Origin: Boesenbergia rotunda
Lineage: Eukaryota; Streptophyta; Magnoliopsida; Zingiberales; Zingiberaceae
Length of the DNA: 64,000 bases
NCBI GenBank assembly: GCA_024364735.1
Contig: JAGFNQ010006426.1
Span: 1 to 64,000, forward strand
Direction: 5' to 3'
In this document: piece after piece, positions 54,314 through 64,000 of the stretch
Numbering within the stretch: the first letter of the stretch is position 1
How the letters are laid out: every line of letters begins with the position of its first letter
Program-made: the position numbers and the translations under genes
The notes under the pieces: model-generated
What the model was told of the DNA's origin: nothing
The model's database searches: none
What the model saw: the letters and a program-made list of their open reading frames with translations, nothing else

Positions 54314-56067
54314 ACTATCCCAAGGCATCCCACACCTAACCCTCCATGTTTGGACTTTTAACCAAAACCAGGCTTTTTAAAGGTTCTCCCAAGCTCCCCC
54401 CTATATTGGACTTACAAAGGGTTTTTAAGAACCTTTCCAAGGTTCCCCTTATGCCAAGAATGGATCAACCATGCTCCCCCTTAATCTCTGCTCCCCCTAA
54501 ACCTAGGGTTTCCCGCAAAGGCATGTGTTTGGTTTCCCAAATTAAACCCAACACTTCTCCCCCTTTGCATTACATCAAAAAGACCCCAACAATATCCCAA
54601 TTATTGGTTCTTTAAATCCCCAATGATCCTAAACGCAGTGTACTAACCCCCCATACACTTGTTTTACATCATTTGGACACAAATCAGCTGCTGGATACCC
54701 ACACCAGCCCTGACCAGTCAACTGCCCACCAGGGCAGTCGACTGATACTCTGAAAATCAACTTTTCTGGCCAAATTCATAAATGCGCCAGAAATTCCACA
54801 AATCTCCAAATATTCCCAAATTTTGTGGAGAACTTTGTGGTACCTATACCTACTTGGGAAAAATATATTCAACCATATATCTATCATCAATTCCCAAGTT
54901 TGACACAAAACTCAAAAATTTCCTATGAAAATTAAAGCATACAAGAGGCAACCTCCCCCTTGACCTATGCCTTCTCCCAATTTTCACTTTACCTAGGTTA
55001 AGTTCTACCCAACTTAACACCATAACACCGGTTAAGTTCTACTCAACTTAACACCCAAGTTCTTCCTACTTTGACACCATCAAGGATTGCCCCAAGCAAC
55101 CTTGCCCCTAGTGCCAAAAAGAACTTAACAAAACCCGGAAGAATATAAAGATTTGCAAGCACATTTACTAGGATATACCCTATCCTAGAAAAATTTATTT
55201 TCAAGAAGAATAATAAATGTGCTTGACTTTTGGTACATCCTTTATTGTCCTAAAAAGTTTGGCATTTGGTATCAACTTTCAAATCCATCTATAATTCTAT
55301 GTGTTTGCCAAGGCTAACCATTATAATTTAACACATGGAATTGTCCTCAACTTTCCCTTTTTCATTATTTATCCTTAATATAATAAAACCCTCTTCTTAT
55401 CATCTCTTAATCCTAGACACATATGCTCTAATCATTCTTTCTTGGATTCCATGTTAATCATATAGCCTCATTTCATACAATCACCATTCAACCATGATGC
55501 AAACCTTCATTCGAAGAGCATAATCAGGATTTTAATTTTAAGGTCATATCCTATCATCCAATATACCTTTCCTCTTTAACCTTATGGCTCAGTCGATTGC
55601 CCCTGGGGCAGTCGACTGACAAATCGAACAGAATGGTCCCAGGGCTGAATTCACTCGGATCAGTCGACTGCCCCCCAGGGCAGTCGACTGATACCTGAAT
55701 TTCAGGTTTTCAGGCCAATTTCAGAATTGCCTAGTTAATTCCATAAATCTCCAAAAATTTTAAAATTTCGTGGAGAGATTTGTGGAACCTATGTCTACTT
55801 GGAAAAAATATGTTTCCATACAAATGTACTCTAGATCTCAAGACTGGCATGAAACTCAACTTCTCCTAAATTGTATCATTTAAACTTCTCCCAAAAGTCC
55901 TAATTGTGGCCTTTCCTTGATATATCTTCTAATACCTGGCCATGATACACTTTCAGCACTGAATTATATGGTATTTACCCATTAAACCTTAATTTTATCA
56001 AATATAACCCTATTTTCACCTTTTTCTCCCTAAAATTCCTTTTAATGTGCCAATTCCCTAGGATTTA
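54314..56067 (-). other. Copia-B internal non-coding region
   Basis: C/A-rich phrases such as GCTCCCCCTTAATCTCTGCT recur near 54390-54550 and 54950. Three large palindromes of the word GCAGTCGACTG flanking GCCCC/GGGGC lie at 54717-54746, 55591-55620 and 55661-55694. The minus frames are short and unsupported. No gene. Confidence 0.65.
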
Positions 56068-57672
56068 TGTTGGTGGAAGTTGCATCAATGATGTTCTCCT
56101 CTAAGTGTTTTAATGTTTGACAATAGACGTAAGTTAGTGATACATTGAACAGACAATGGGGAGCAAAGGAGGAGTAACCTAAGTGGAAGAAAAGTCATAG
56201 CTAACCTTGGCACTAAGACCTGATGAGTGAAGCTGGGCACTAAGACCTGCTCGGAAGGTGGGCACTAAGTCCTGATCGAGAATTGGGCACTAAGTCCTGG
56301 CAAAGGGATGGGCACCGAAGACTTGCTCGGAAGGTGGGCACTAAGTTCTGGTCGAGGACTGGGTAAGAAGACCTGGCCGAGGGTGGGGCACCGAAGACCT
56401 GGTTCGGGGAATTGGGCAAGAAGACCTAGCCGAGGGTTGGGCACCGAAGTCCTGGTCTTAGGGTTTGGGCACGAAGTCTTGGTCCGAGAGACTGAGCAAC
56501 TTAGCTGAGTGATGACTAAGGACAGAAGTAGAGATGGGTCAAGGTTCGGGCATCTAGAGGTCCGGAAGTATCGGAAGCTAAGCAAAAGTCCACCCGAAGG
56601 ACTGGGTGGCAACCGTCTCCTGAGAGGAGTAGGTGAAAGGTGCGTTCTCGGGGGTGGGAACTTACGTCGATTCGACGTAGGAGTTCATGAAAATTCGATG
56701 TCCGAACCAAGTCCTTAAGGCTAATATTGTATGTATATGTGCTTTGTGTTTGTGTATCCTGCAGGTATCAAGAACCGGAGACAAAGCAGGCAAGAGGCTG
56801 GAAAACAGCCAACCCGGGCGCCCCCATTGATGGGGGCGCCCAGATCAAAGCCTAAAACCCAGTGTTGGGTTGAAGGCATGAAGCCAGGTGCCCAGAGTGA
56901 TGGGGGTGCCCAAGCTAAAGAAGAAAAGTGGCAGTTTCGTGTGGTAAGCAGAATAGGCTTCAAGCAGGGCGCCCGGGACGATAGGGGCGCCCAAGTTGAA
57001 AGTTGTATTTGCTGTTTCGAGTTTGAAACATAGATAAGCCTTCACGCAGGTGCCTAGGAGGTTTGGAGCACCCTGGTCAGAGGTTTTATCAGTTGCGGCG
57101 AGGTTGGCGCGGGAATAAGGTTTGACCAGGTTTTTGGGGGCGCCCCCAGCGTATCAGGCGCCAGTATGAAGCCTATATAAGGGGCTTCGACTCCTCTGCT
57201 TCAAACACAACTGCTAAAAGCGATTCTGAGCATTCTGACTGACGACAACATGCTAAAGATGAGGCTCTATGACCGGGAGGCTCCAGGTTAAAGTGCGCGG
57301 CACTTCGGAGGTCCAGATCGGCCGAGCTTCAAGCCTTGTTTTGTTCGGTTTGCGTTTAATATTCCACACTTAATTTTCTATACATGCTCTTGTAATTATC
57401 AACTGTAAGATGGGTTTTCTCCGCCTCCGAAAATTCTAGAAAGGAGACCAATAGTGGACTCACGCCGAGTGCATAGGCCTTGGACGTACTGACCCAGGGG
57501 GGTCGGGAACCAAGTAAATAAATCCCGTGTGTCCTTTGTATTGCTTTATTCTTTCTGTTTATTTTCCACGGCACTAACACTCTAAGTAGATCGAAAGTTT
57601 TATGAAGCTTTCATGATAAGATTTTCACGTTCGATATTCACCCCCCCCTCTATCGACGGCACCATTCCTACA
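56068..57672 (+). repeat. Solo LTR of a SIRE-like copia family
   Basis: It is complete from TGTTGGTGGAAGTTGCATCA to ...CGGCACCATTCCTACA, 1605 bp, and flanked by perfect TSDs ATTTA (56063-56067 and 57673-57677). No internal region is attached, so the element was removed by LTR-LTR recombination. It contains minisatellite modules (56205-56510), GGGCGCCC palindromes (56815-57180) and a G-run hairpin near the right end. It belongs to the family of the LTRs at 58234 and 59800. Confidence 0.94.
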
Positions 57673-58233
57673 ATTTAGACTTACCCAAGCCTTCCAACCC
57701 TTTGGCACATTCCCTAGTCCATCTAGACTTCCTAGAGAATCCATCTCTTGAGATCCATTTACCATGTACCCCATAGGCTCCTAGAGCTCCCCCTTGAGCT
57801 CTTAGCCCTAGCCACCTCCCTAGGTGACTCAATCCACACTAGACCACACCGATAAGCCCCCGGTGATTCTTGGCATACAAATCTAACCTTCTTAACCTTG
57901 GACACCTTGTCCTTGGTTAAGTCGTCCTTTTTACCTTTTGATGGCACCCCCTTGCCATCCTTGGACTTCTCCTTCTTGCCATAATTGTATGCTTCCCCAT
58001 CATACTTCTTTTTATTGGCATTGGAGACTTTAGACAGGTATCCCAAACCCGATCTATCATAGTTGGGTTTCAGACTACCCAACACCATGTCTAAACCCTT
58101 AGATCCAACCTTGAATCTTTCTAGGGTCTTTTCCAATTTATCAAGCCTTGCCCTCAAGGCTTGATTTTCCCTTTCTAAGTTTCTAATCTTAGTGTACATA
58201 TGTCCATTTTGGACATTCCTAGACCTACCCATG
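57673..58233 (-). pseudogene. Copia-B Gag-pol junction segment
   Basis: The 157-codon frame begins MGRSRNVQNGHMYTKIRNLE and contains a coiled segment (LERENQALRARLDKLEKTLE), RFKVGSKGLDMVLGSLKPNY and SGLGYLSK, characteristic of the region between Gag zinc knuckle and protease in SIRE/Maximus elements, followed by a lysine-rich stretch. It ends with RSLWGTW and then a stop. It is cut on its N-terminal side by the LTR at 58234 and on its C-terminal side by the solo LTR. Confidence 0.8.
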
Positions 58234-59799
58234 TGTAGGACCGGTGCTGTCGATAGAGGGGGGGTGAATATCGACCGTGAAAATCTTCTCGCGGAAACTC
58301 GTAAACTTTTGATCTTTCTGGACTCAGAGCGTTAGTGCAGTGGAAAAGTAAAACAGAAAAATAAAACAAACAATCACAACAGACACGCGGGATTTATTTA
58401 CTTGGTTCCTGACCCCCCAGGGTCAGTATGTCCAAGGCCTATGTACTCGGCGTGAGTCCACTATTGGTCTCCTTTCCAGAATTTCTAGAGGCAAAGAAAC
58501 CCCGTCTTACAGTGCAGATGTACAATCACAAAGATAATAAATTGATTGTGAAATAATAAAAGTAAACTGAACTACAAGGATTTGAAACTCGGCCGATCTG
58601 GACCTCCGAAGTGCCGCGCACTTCTCCTGGTGCCTCCCGGTCGTAGAGCCTCTTCTTTAGCGTGTTGTCATCGGTCAGAATGATCAGAATCGCTATGGAA
58701 AGTTGTGTCTGAAGAAGAGGGGTCGAAGCCCCTTTTATAGGCTTCATTTGAGCGCCTGTGACAATGCGGGCGCCCCTATAGACTTGGTCAAACTTTATCC
58801 CCACGCCGAACTCGTTGCAGCTGATAAAATCTCTGACCAGGGCACCTCAGACCTCCTAGGCGCCTGAGTGAAGGCTTATCGGTGTTTCAAACTCGAAACA
58901 GCAAATATAGCTTTCAACTTGGGCGCTCGTATCATCCCGGGCGCCTGAATGGAAGCCTATTCTGCTTCTTCACTAAACTGCATCTTTTGCTCTTTGGGTT
59001 GGGAGCCTGGATCCTACTGGGTGCCGGGCTTCAAAGTTTCCATCCCAAAGCTGGGTTTTTTCTTTGATCTAGGCGCCCCCATCAATAGGGGTGCCTGGGT
59101 TGGCTAGTTTCCAGCCCCTTGCCTGCTTTGTCTCCGGTTCTTGGTACCTGCAAGATACACAAATACAAAGCAAATATACACCCAATATTAGCCATAAGGA
59201 CTTGGTTAGGACTTTGGATTTCCATGAAACCCTAGGTCGAACCGACGCAAGTTCCCACCCCCAAGAACGCACCTTTCACCTACTCCATTCAGGAGACGGT
59301 TGCGACCCTGTCCTTCGGGTGGACTTTTGCTTAGCTTCCGATACTCTCGGATCTCGAGACGTCTGAACCCTAACCCGTCTCTACTTCTGTCCTTAGTCAT
59401 CGCTCAACTAAGTTTCTCAATCCTTCGGACCAAGACTTCGTGCCCAAACCCTAAGTCCAGGACTTCGGTGCCCAACCCTCGGCCAGGTCTTCTTGCCCAG
59501 TCCTCGACCAGGACTTCGGTGCCCAACCCTCGGCCAGGTCTTCTTGCCCAGTCCTCGACCAGGACTTAGTGCCCACCTTCCGAGCAGGTCTTCGGTGCCC
59601 AGCCCTTTGCATGGTCTTAGTGCCCAGCTTCACTCACCAGGTCTTAGTGCCCAGCTTCAGTCACCAGGTCTTAGTGCCTAGATTAACTAGGACTTTTTTT
59701 CCACTTTGGTTACTCCTCTCTTAACTCCCCTTCTCTTGTTTAATCTATCACTGACTTAAGTATATTGTCAAACATTAAAACATTTTGAGGAGGACATCA
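58234..59799 (-). repeat. SIRE-like copia LTR, minus orientation, end cut by another LTR
   Basis: It starts TGTAGGACCGGTGCTGTCGA (complement of the family's end) and runs to AGGACATCA, about 25 bp before the expected complement of the TGTTGGTGCAAGTTGC start. The plus-strand element at 59800 begins at that point, so it was inserted here. The missing tail should lie beyond the window. The outer flank is CCATG. Open frames 58882-59681 are LTR and minisatellite translations. Confidence 0.85.
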
Positions 59800-61327
59800 T
59801 GTTGGTGCAAGTTGCATCAATGATGTTCTCCTTTAAGTGTTTTAATGTTTGACAATACACTTAAGTCAGTGATACAATGAACAGACAAAGGGGAGCAAAG
59901 GAGGAGTAACCAAAGTGGAAGAAAAGACCTAGTTAACCTAGGCACTAAGTCCTGGCGACGGGCTGCTGGGCACCTAGCGAAGGGTTGCTAGGTATCGAAA
60001 CCCTAAGACCTGACGAAGGGCCGTTTGGCACCTAACGAAGGGCTGCTAGGTATCGAAACCCTAAGACCTAGCGAAGGGCTGATAGGCACCTAGCGAAGGG
60101 TTGCTAGGAGTTGAAGACCTGGCGAAGGACTGCTAGGCACCTAGCGAAGGGCTGCTAGGAGTTGAAAACCTGGCGAAGGACTGCTAGGCACCTAGCGAAG
60201 GGCTGCTAGGAATTGAAGACCTAGCGAAGGGTTGCTAGGCACCTGGTGAAGGGCTGCTGGGTAAAAGTCCACCCGAAGGACTGGGTCGCAACCGTCTCCT
60301 GAAAGGAGTAGGTGAAAGACGCGTTCTTCGGGGGTGGGAACTTACGCCAGTTTGACCTAGGGTTTCGTGCAAATCCGAAGTCAGAACCAAGTCCTTAAGG
60401 TTAAGAATATGTGTATATGTGCTTTGTGTTTGTGTATCTTGTAGGTACCAAGAACCGGAGACAAAGCAGGCATGTTGCTGGAAAATGGCTGATGGGGGCG
60501 GCCCCACTGTTGGGGGCGCCCAGAGCAAGGCATAAAACCCAGTATTGGGTTTAAAGGCTTGATGAGGGCGCCCGGGATGATGGGGGCGCCCCCAGTCAAG
60601 AGTAAAATGCAATTTTTGTTAAGTAAGCAGAATGGGTGTCAAGGAGGGCGCCCGGAGCATCCGGGTTCAAACCTGTTTTTGCTGTTTCGAGTTCGAAACA
60701 CAGATAAGCCTTCATGAGGGCGCCCGGGAGGTCCTGGGTGCCCTGGTCAAAGGATTTATCAGCTGCGGCGAGGTCGACGCGGGGATAAGGTTTGACCAGG
60801 TTTATCGGGGCGCCCCCAGCGTCCAGGGTGCCCACAGGAGTGCTATAAAAGGGGTTTCGACCCCTTTGCTTCAACAACAACTGCGAAGTACCATTCTGAT
60901 CACTTTGACTGACGACAACAAGAGGCTCTACGATCGGGAGGCTCCTAGAGGAAGTGCACGGCACTTCGGAGGTCCAGATCGGCCGAGCTTCAATTTTGTT
61001 TTGTTCGATTTGCGTTTATTATTGCATACTTAATTTTCTGTACTTGTGCTTGTAATTGTACACTGTAAGACGGGTTTTCTCCGTCTTCGGAAATTCCAGA
61101 AAGGAGACCAATAGTGGACTCATGCCGAGTACATAGGCCTTGGACATACTGACCCTGGGGGGTTGGGAACCAAGTAAATAAATCCCGCTGTGTCCCTGTC
61201 TTGCTTTTATTTTTATTTACTGTTCCGCTGCACTAACGCTCTGAGTAGTTCGAAAGATTTTCGAAGTTTTCGAAAGATTTTCACGGTCGATATTCACCCT
61301 CCTCTATCGACGGCACCGGTCCTACAA
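59800..61327 (+). repeat. 5' LTR of the right-hand copia element
   Basis: TGTTGGTGCAAGTTGCATCA through ...GGCACCGGTCCTACA. It has a minisatellite at 59960-60260 (CACCTAGCGAAGGGCTGCTA and GGAGTTGAAGACCTGGCGAA units), GGGGGCGCCC palindromes (60490-60830), and the hairpin GTCGATA...TATCGAC near the end. Open frames at 60235-61033 are LTR. Confidence 0.93.
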
Positions 61328-61345
61328 TTGGTATCAGAGTCGAGC
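61328..61345 (+). other. Primer-binding site
   Basis: ATTGGTATCAGAGTCGAG follows the LTR; TGGTATCAGAG pairs with initiator methionine tRNA. Confidence 0.93.
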
Positions 61346-62470
61346 CGCTCTTCACCGGACTAACCGCCGCGGAGCAACAACGCCAAGAGTTGATGGGGAG
61401 CCCAGGGGTGAATCAGGTACATTTTTTAATGTCTAATTTTAAATTGCATATTATTTGTTTCACATGCAGGGAGAGAGGGCACTATAAAAATCAGTGCCCT
61501 ACTCGTAAGACTCGGTCTACACCACCGGCAGCAAAGGAGTCACCAGCGCCAGGAGTCCGGAAAAACAAGATCACGTACATGCTTCAAATGCAGAAATACG
61601 GACACTACAAAAAAATATCCGGCAAGGTACGCAAAATTTATGTTCCAAAAAGTTTCGAAATTCCTGCACTGTCTTTAGATAATTCAGTTAATTTTTCGGA
61701 TAAATTAGATTTACTGCATAGTAAAATTAATATCTTGCATGACAAATTAGAAAATGTAGATATGACTAAAATATCTAAAATTAATTATTTAATTCAGAAC
61801 ATTAATTCAGTAATTTCTAAAATAAATTCTGATAATGTTAAATCTAATAATTTTAATTCAGATAAATCTGATAATTTTAATCCAGATAAATTTGATAATT
61901 TTAATTCAGATAAATTTAATCCTAAGGATAAATCTGAATTCGAAAATCCTTTAATAATTATGAATTCAAATTTAAAATCCGTTATATAACTCTAAATTCG
62001 AATTTGAAAATTCTAAAAATAATCCAGAAGTTAATTTTGAAGATATTATCTCTGAAGATAATTTTGAAGATATTATCTCTGAAGATAATTCTGAAGATAA
62101 AATTCTCCTAGATAATAACTTAACTATAGATAATCTTGAAAGTTATTACAAAACCTTAAATAGTGGCCCAAATTACTCCTCTTATTTTGAGGATACTAAA
62201 AGATATAATTTTGAGGATGAGGAGGATATGGAACTATCAAAGATTAGGGTCATAGTCAATAAAAATTACAAAGGTTCAAATAAATCCAAATTGTTAGAAA
62301 AATTTAAAAAGATAGATAAAGATGAAGAAGAAATTTTCGAAATAATGAAGATGATGAATTTAAATCCACAACTATTAATTAATCATTATAACCTTATCAA
62401 TTCAAATCAATTAAATCTTACTTATTCAAATTCATATCAATTAAATCTTAATTATTCAAATTCAAATTAA
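61346..62470 (+). pseudogene. Rearranged copia Gag with zinc knuckle and acidic Asn-rich tail
   Basis: The open frame that includes the initiation region (EPLFTGLTAAEQQRQELMGS) runs from MGSPGVNQ to residue 199. At about residue 24 it enters a perfect CX2CX4HX4C zinc knuckle (CFTCRERGHYKNQC), the RNA-binding motif of Gag, without the capsid domain in between, so the capsid was deleted. A Ser/Asn/Asp-rich region (NSDKSDNFNPDKFDNFNSDK) follows. A shift near 61985 leads into a second frame with three near-copies of FEDIISEDN, then MELSKIRVIVNKNYKGSNKS and a low-complexity end. The tail is not a domain I know. Confidence 0.72.
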
Positions 62471-63120
62471 TTAAATCTTAATTAAACTCGAATTTAATTC
62501 AAATTTAATTCAAATTAAATCCTAATTCAATTCAAATTCAATTCAAATTAAATCCTAATTAAATTCTAATTAAATTCAAATTTAATTCAAATTAAATCCT
62601 AATTAAATTCAAATTTAATTCAAATTAAATATTAATTATTTCAAACTCAAAATTAATTCAATTAAATGTTAATTAATTCAAACTTAAATTAAGTCAAATA
62701 AATTTAATTAAATCAATTAAACTCAATTAAATCTTAATTGAATCAATTAAATTCAATTTAAATCTTAATCAATTCAAACTCAATTAATTCAACATCAATT
62801 AATTTCTAATTAATTCAACTTCAATTAATTCTTAATTAACCTGAATCCAACTAAAATCTTAAATAACTTAAACTCAAACTGAAATACAATTTTTTCCAAA
62901 CTATAACAATTAATTTAATAAAATTAAATATGCCAAAATGGCTTGGCATATTCGCGGCTTCACACGACATGTATCAAATCGAGAATTTGATACATTTTTA
63001 GAAACTTAAATAAAATGATTTGAATTGTTTGACTCATGCATAATTGTCATGTCATGCATTTGCTACTTCTTTTAAATATATGACATGTCATTCATATTTA
63101 AAATTTTATGCGTATATTAG
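62471..63120 (+). other. AT-rich degenerate tandem sequence, no gene
   Basis: At 62460-62880 a word close to AATTCAAATTAAATCCTAAT is repeated many times with drift, continuing the low-complexity codons at the end of the preceding frame. The region looks like expansion of coding Asn/Leu codons that lost its frame. 62900-63120 is AT-rich unique sequence. Confidence 0.65.
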
Positions 63121-64000
63121 AACGGCTATAGGAAAAAGAATAATTGAAACTTGATCAACTTAGTATTAGGTGGCGGTGAGATGATAGTACGTTAGGGAAG
63201 CCAATTCTAATAAGGTCAAGTATACTCTACTTGATCTCTTTAGACTGGTGAAACTAGCCGAAGCTACCGATCCAAGACCCAAACTAGTTAGACCAGAATT
63301 TTTCAAAAAGTAATTTTGAAAATGAAATTTCATTAAAAGGCTTTGTCAAGGAAAGGTTTGATGATCCAATAAGGCTACCGCCAAAGAAGGCCTAGTGCCT
63401 CGCCAAGACCTGGAAGCCAATTTTTGAAATTCAAATTCAAGTTACTTCTTGTCAAATTCAAATCTAACACAAGCTTCAATTAAATCTTAGAGTTAATAAT
63501 AAATTAAGAAGAATGATTCAAGCATCTCACAATACACCTATAAGGCAACCATGATTGTTGTATTGATACATCTAAAATGGGTGAGATGTTAAGGACTAAT
63601 GAATTAAAAAAATATTTTTCAAAATTGTTTTTTAAAATTGTTAGAATATTTTCCTAAAAATATATTTTCAAAATAGTGTTTCAATATAATAATGTTTTTA
63701 TGGAATTCATGCTTGTCTGATTGATTATACATATTATACATTTTTCAAAAGTATATCTTTTCGAAAAATTGTTTGACTCACTCAATTAGACACAAGCCTC
63801 TTAGGACAACACTAAAGTTCCTTAAGGCACTTAGATAGAGTCAAACGATGTTGGGTACAGGAGGGAGTGGTTTATTCTTTTTCAAAAACCACTGTCTTTT
63901 AAAACGGTTTTCGAAAACTAAGCTTTAAACACTATTACTTATGCTTTTCGAAAACTATGTCGGATAAATTACCAGAATTTCAAAATATGTTTGGAAATTT
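63121..64000 (+). other. Interior of the right-hand copia element, no gene
   Basis: Contains TGAGATGATAGTACGTTAGG and AGGCCTAGTGCCTCGCCAAG, reverse complements of parts of Copia-A (34640-34870). The remainder is AT-rich with CCTCTTAGGACAACAC at 63798, like the repeated CTAGGA...TTG phrases of Copia-A. No protein-coding segment is supported up to the window end. Confidence 0.6.

Larger units (their letters stand above)
45350..58233 (-). mobile_element. Copia-B: SIRE-like copia element with nested insertions
   Basis: The left end is an LTR (45350-46389) followed by a polypurine tract, then internal sequence interrupted by Gypsy-C (46555-54313) and a solo LTR (56068-57672), and then a gag-pol segment (57673-58233) on the minus strand. 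Repeated GCAGTCGACTGC palindromes in the LTR (45690-45800) and at 54720, 55600 and 55680 tie the two parts together. The right portion (rest of gag, 5' LTR) is cut by the LTR at 58234. No RT or integrase remains. Confidence 0.75.
59800..64000 (+). mobile_element. SIRE-like copia element, 5' part
   Basis: 5' LTR (59800-61327), primer-binding site, a rearranged gag with zinc knuckle and a long AT-rich interior up to the window edge. No protease, integrase or RT is inside the window. The region at 63160-63420 matches, in reverse, Copia-A at 34640-34870, so the two families share interior sequence. Confidence 0.88.

Overview
This 64 kb window is plant nuclear heterochromatin: essentially all of it is nested transposable elements, with no free-standing host gene. 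The coding signals are plant Ty1/copia and Ty3/gypsy polyproteins, plant-type CACTA termini, and captured pieces of plant genes (NDUFB7, spermidine synthase, an RdRP-like exon). A flowering plant with large, methylated repeat blocks is a safe inference; I cannot name the species. One N at 21020 marks an assembly join. Element boundaries were placed from LTR ends (TG...CA), primer-binding sites, polypurine tracts and target-site duplications (TSDs) read directly from the sequence.

Layout, left to right. (1) 1-8112: a degenerate minus-strand Copia element (here Copia-1), cut by the window start. (2) 8113-11988: an older pile in which a gypsy LTR remnant interrupts a copia LTR (9325-10655), which itself lies in a copia integrase (10656-11640). 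(3) 11989-12117: one end of a CACTA element. (4) 12118-23920: a plus-strand chromovirus-like gypsy element (here Del(+)) with LTRs over 3 kb full of tandem repeats, an unusual acidic Gag-like ORF and an integrase; its right LTR is duplicated around the N. (5) 23921-40330: a minus-strand relative (Del(-)) whose 3' LTR was entered by a copia element (Copia-A, 24236-37543, TSD TCTAG), which was in turn entered by a complete CACTA transposon (27948-34438, TSD TGT). (6) 40331-41142: a copia RT/RNase H remnant. (7) 42576-45349: the head of another CACTA with a spermidine synthase pseudogene. (8) 45350-58233: minus-strand Copia-B, interrupted by a gag-only gypsy element (Gypsy-C, 46555-54313) and by a solo LTR (56068-57672, TSD ATTTA). 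(9) 58234-64000: two LTRs of one family in opposite orientation; the second is the 5' LTR of a plus-strand copia element that runs off the window.

How the parts work together: no element here has a full intact protein set. Most are broken or non-autonomous and would need proteins supplied elsewhere. The most interesting loci are the CACTA element carrying an intact-looking 104-codon NDUFB7 reading frame plus a Ulp1-type protease remnant and an RdRP-like exon; the Gypsy-C ORF with six cysteine-containing repeats of about 27 residues; and the Del(+) ORF with a Gag-like head and an acidic EDPE-repeat tail. Shared non-coding signatures (a G-run hairpin near copia LTR ends, a tRNA-like segment in the Del LTRs, palindromes specific to each family) are described under findings.
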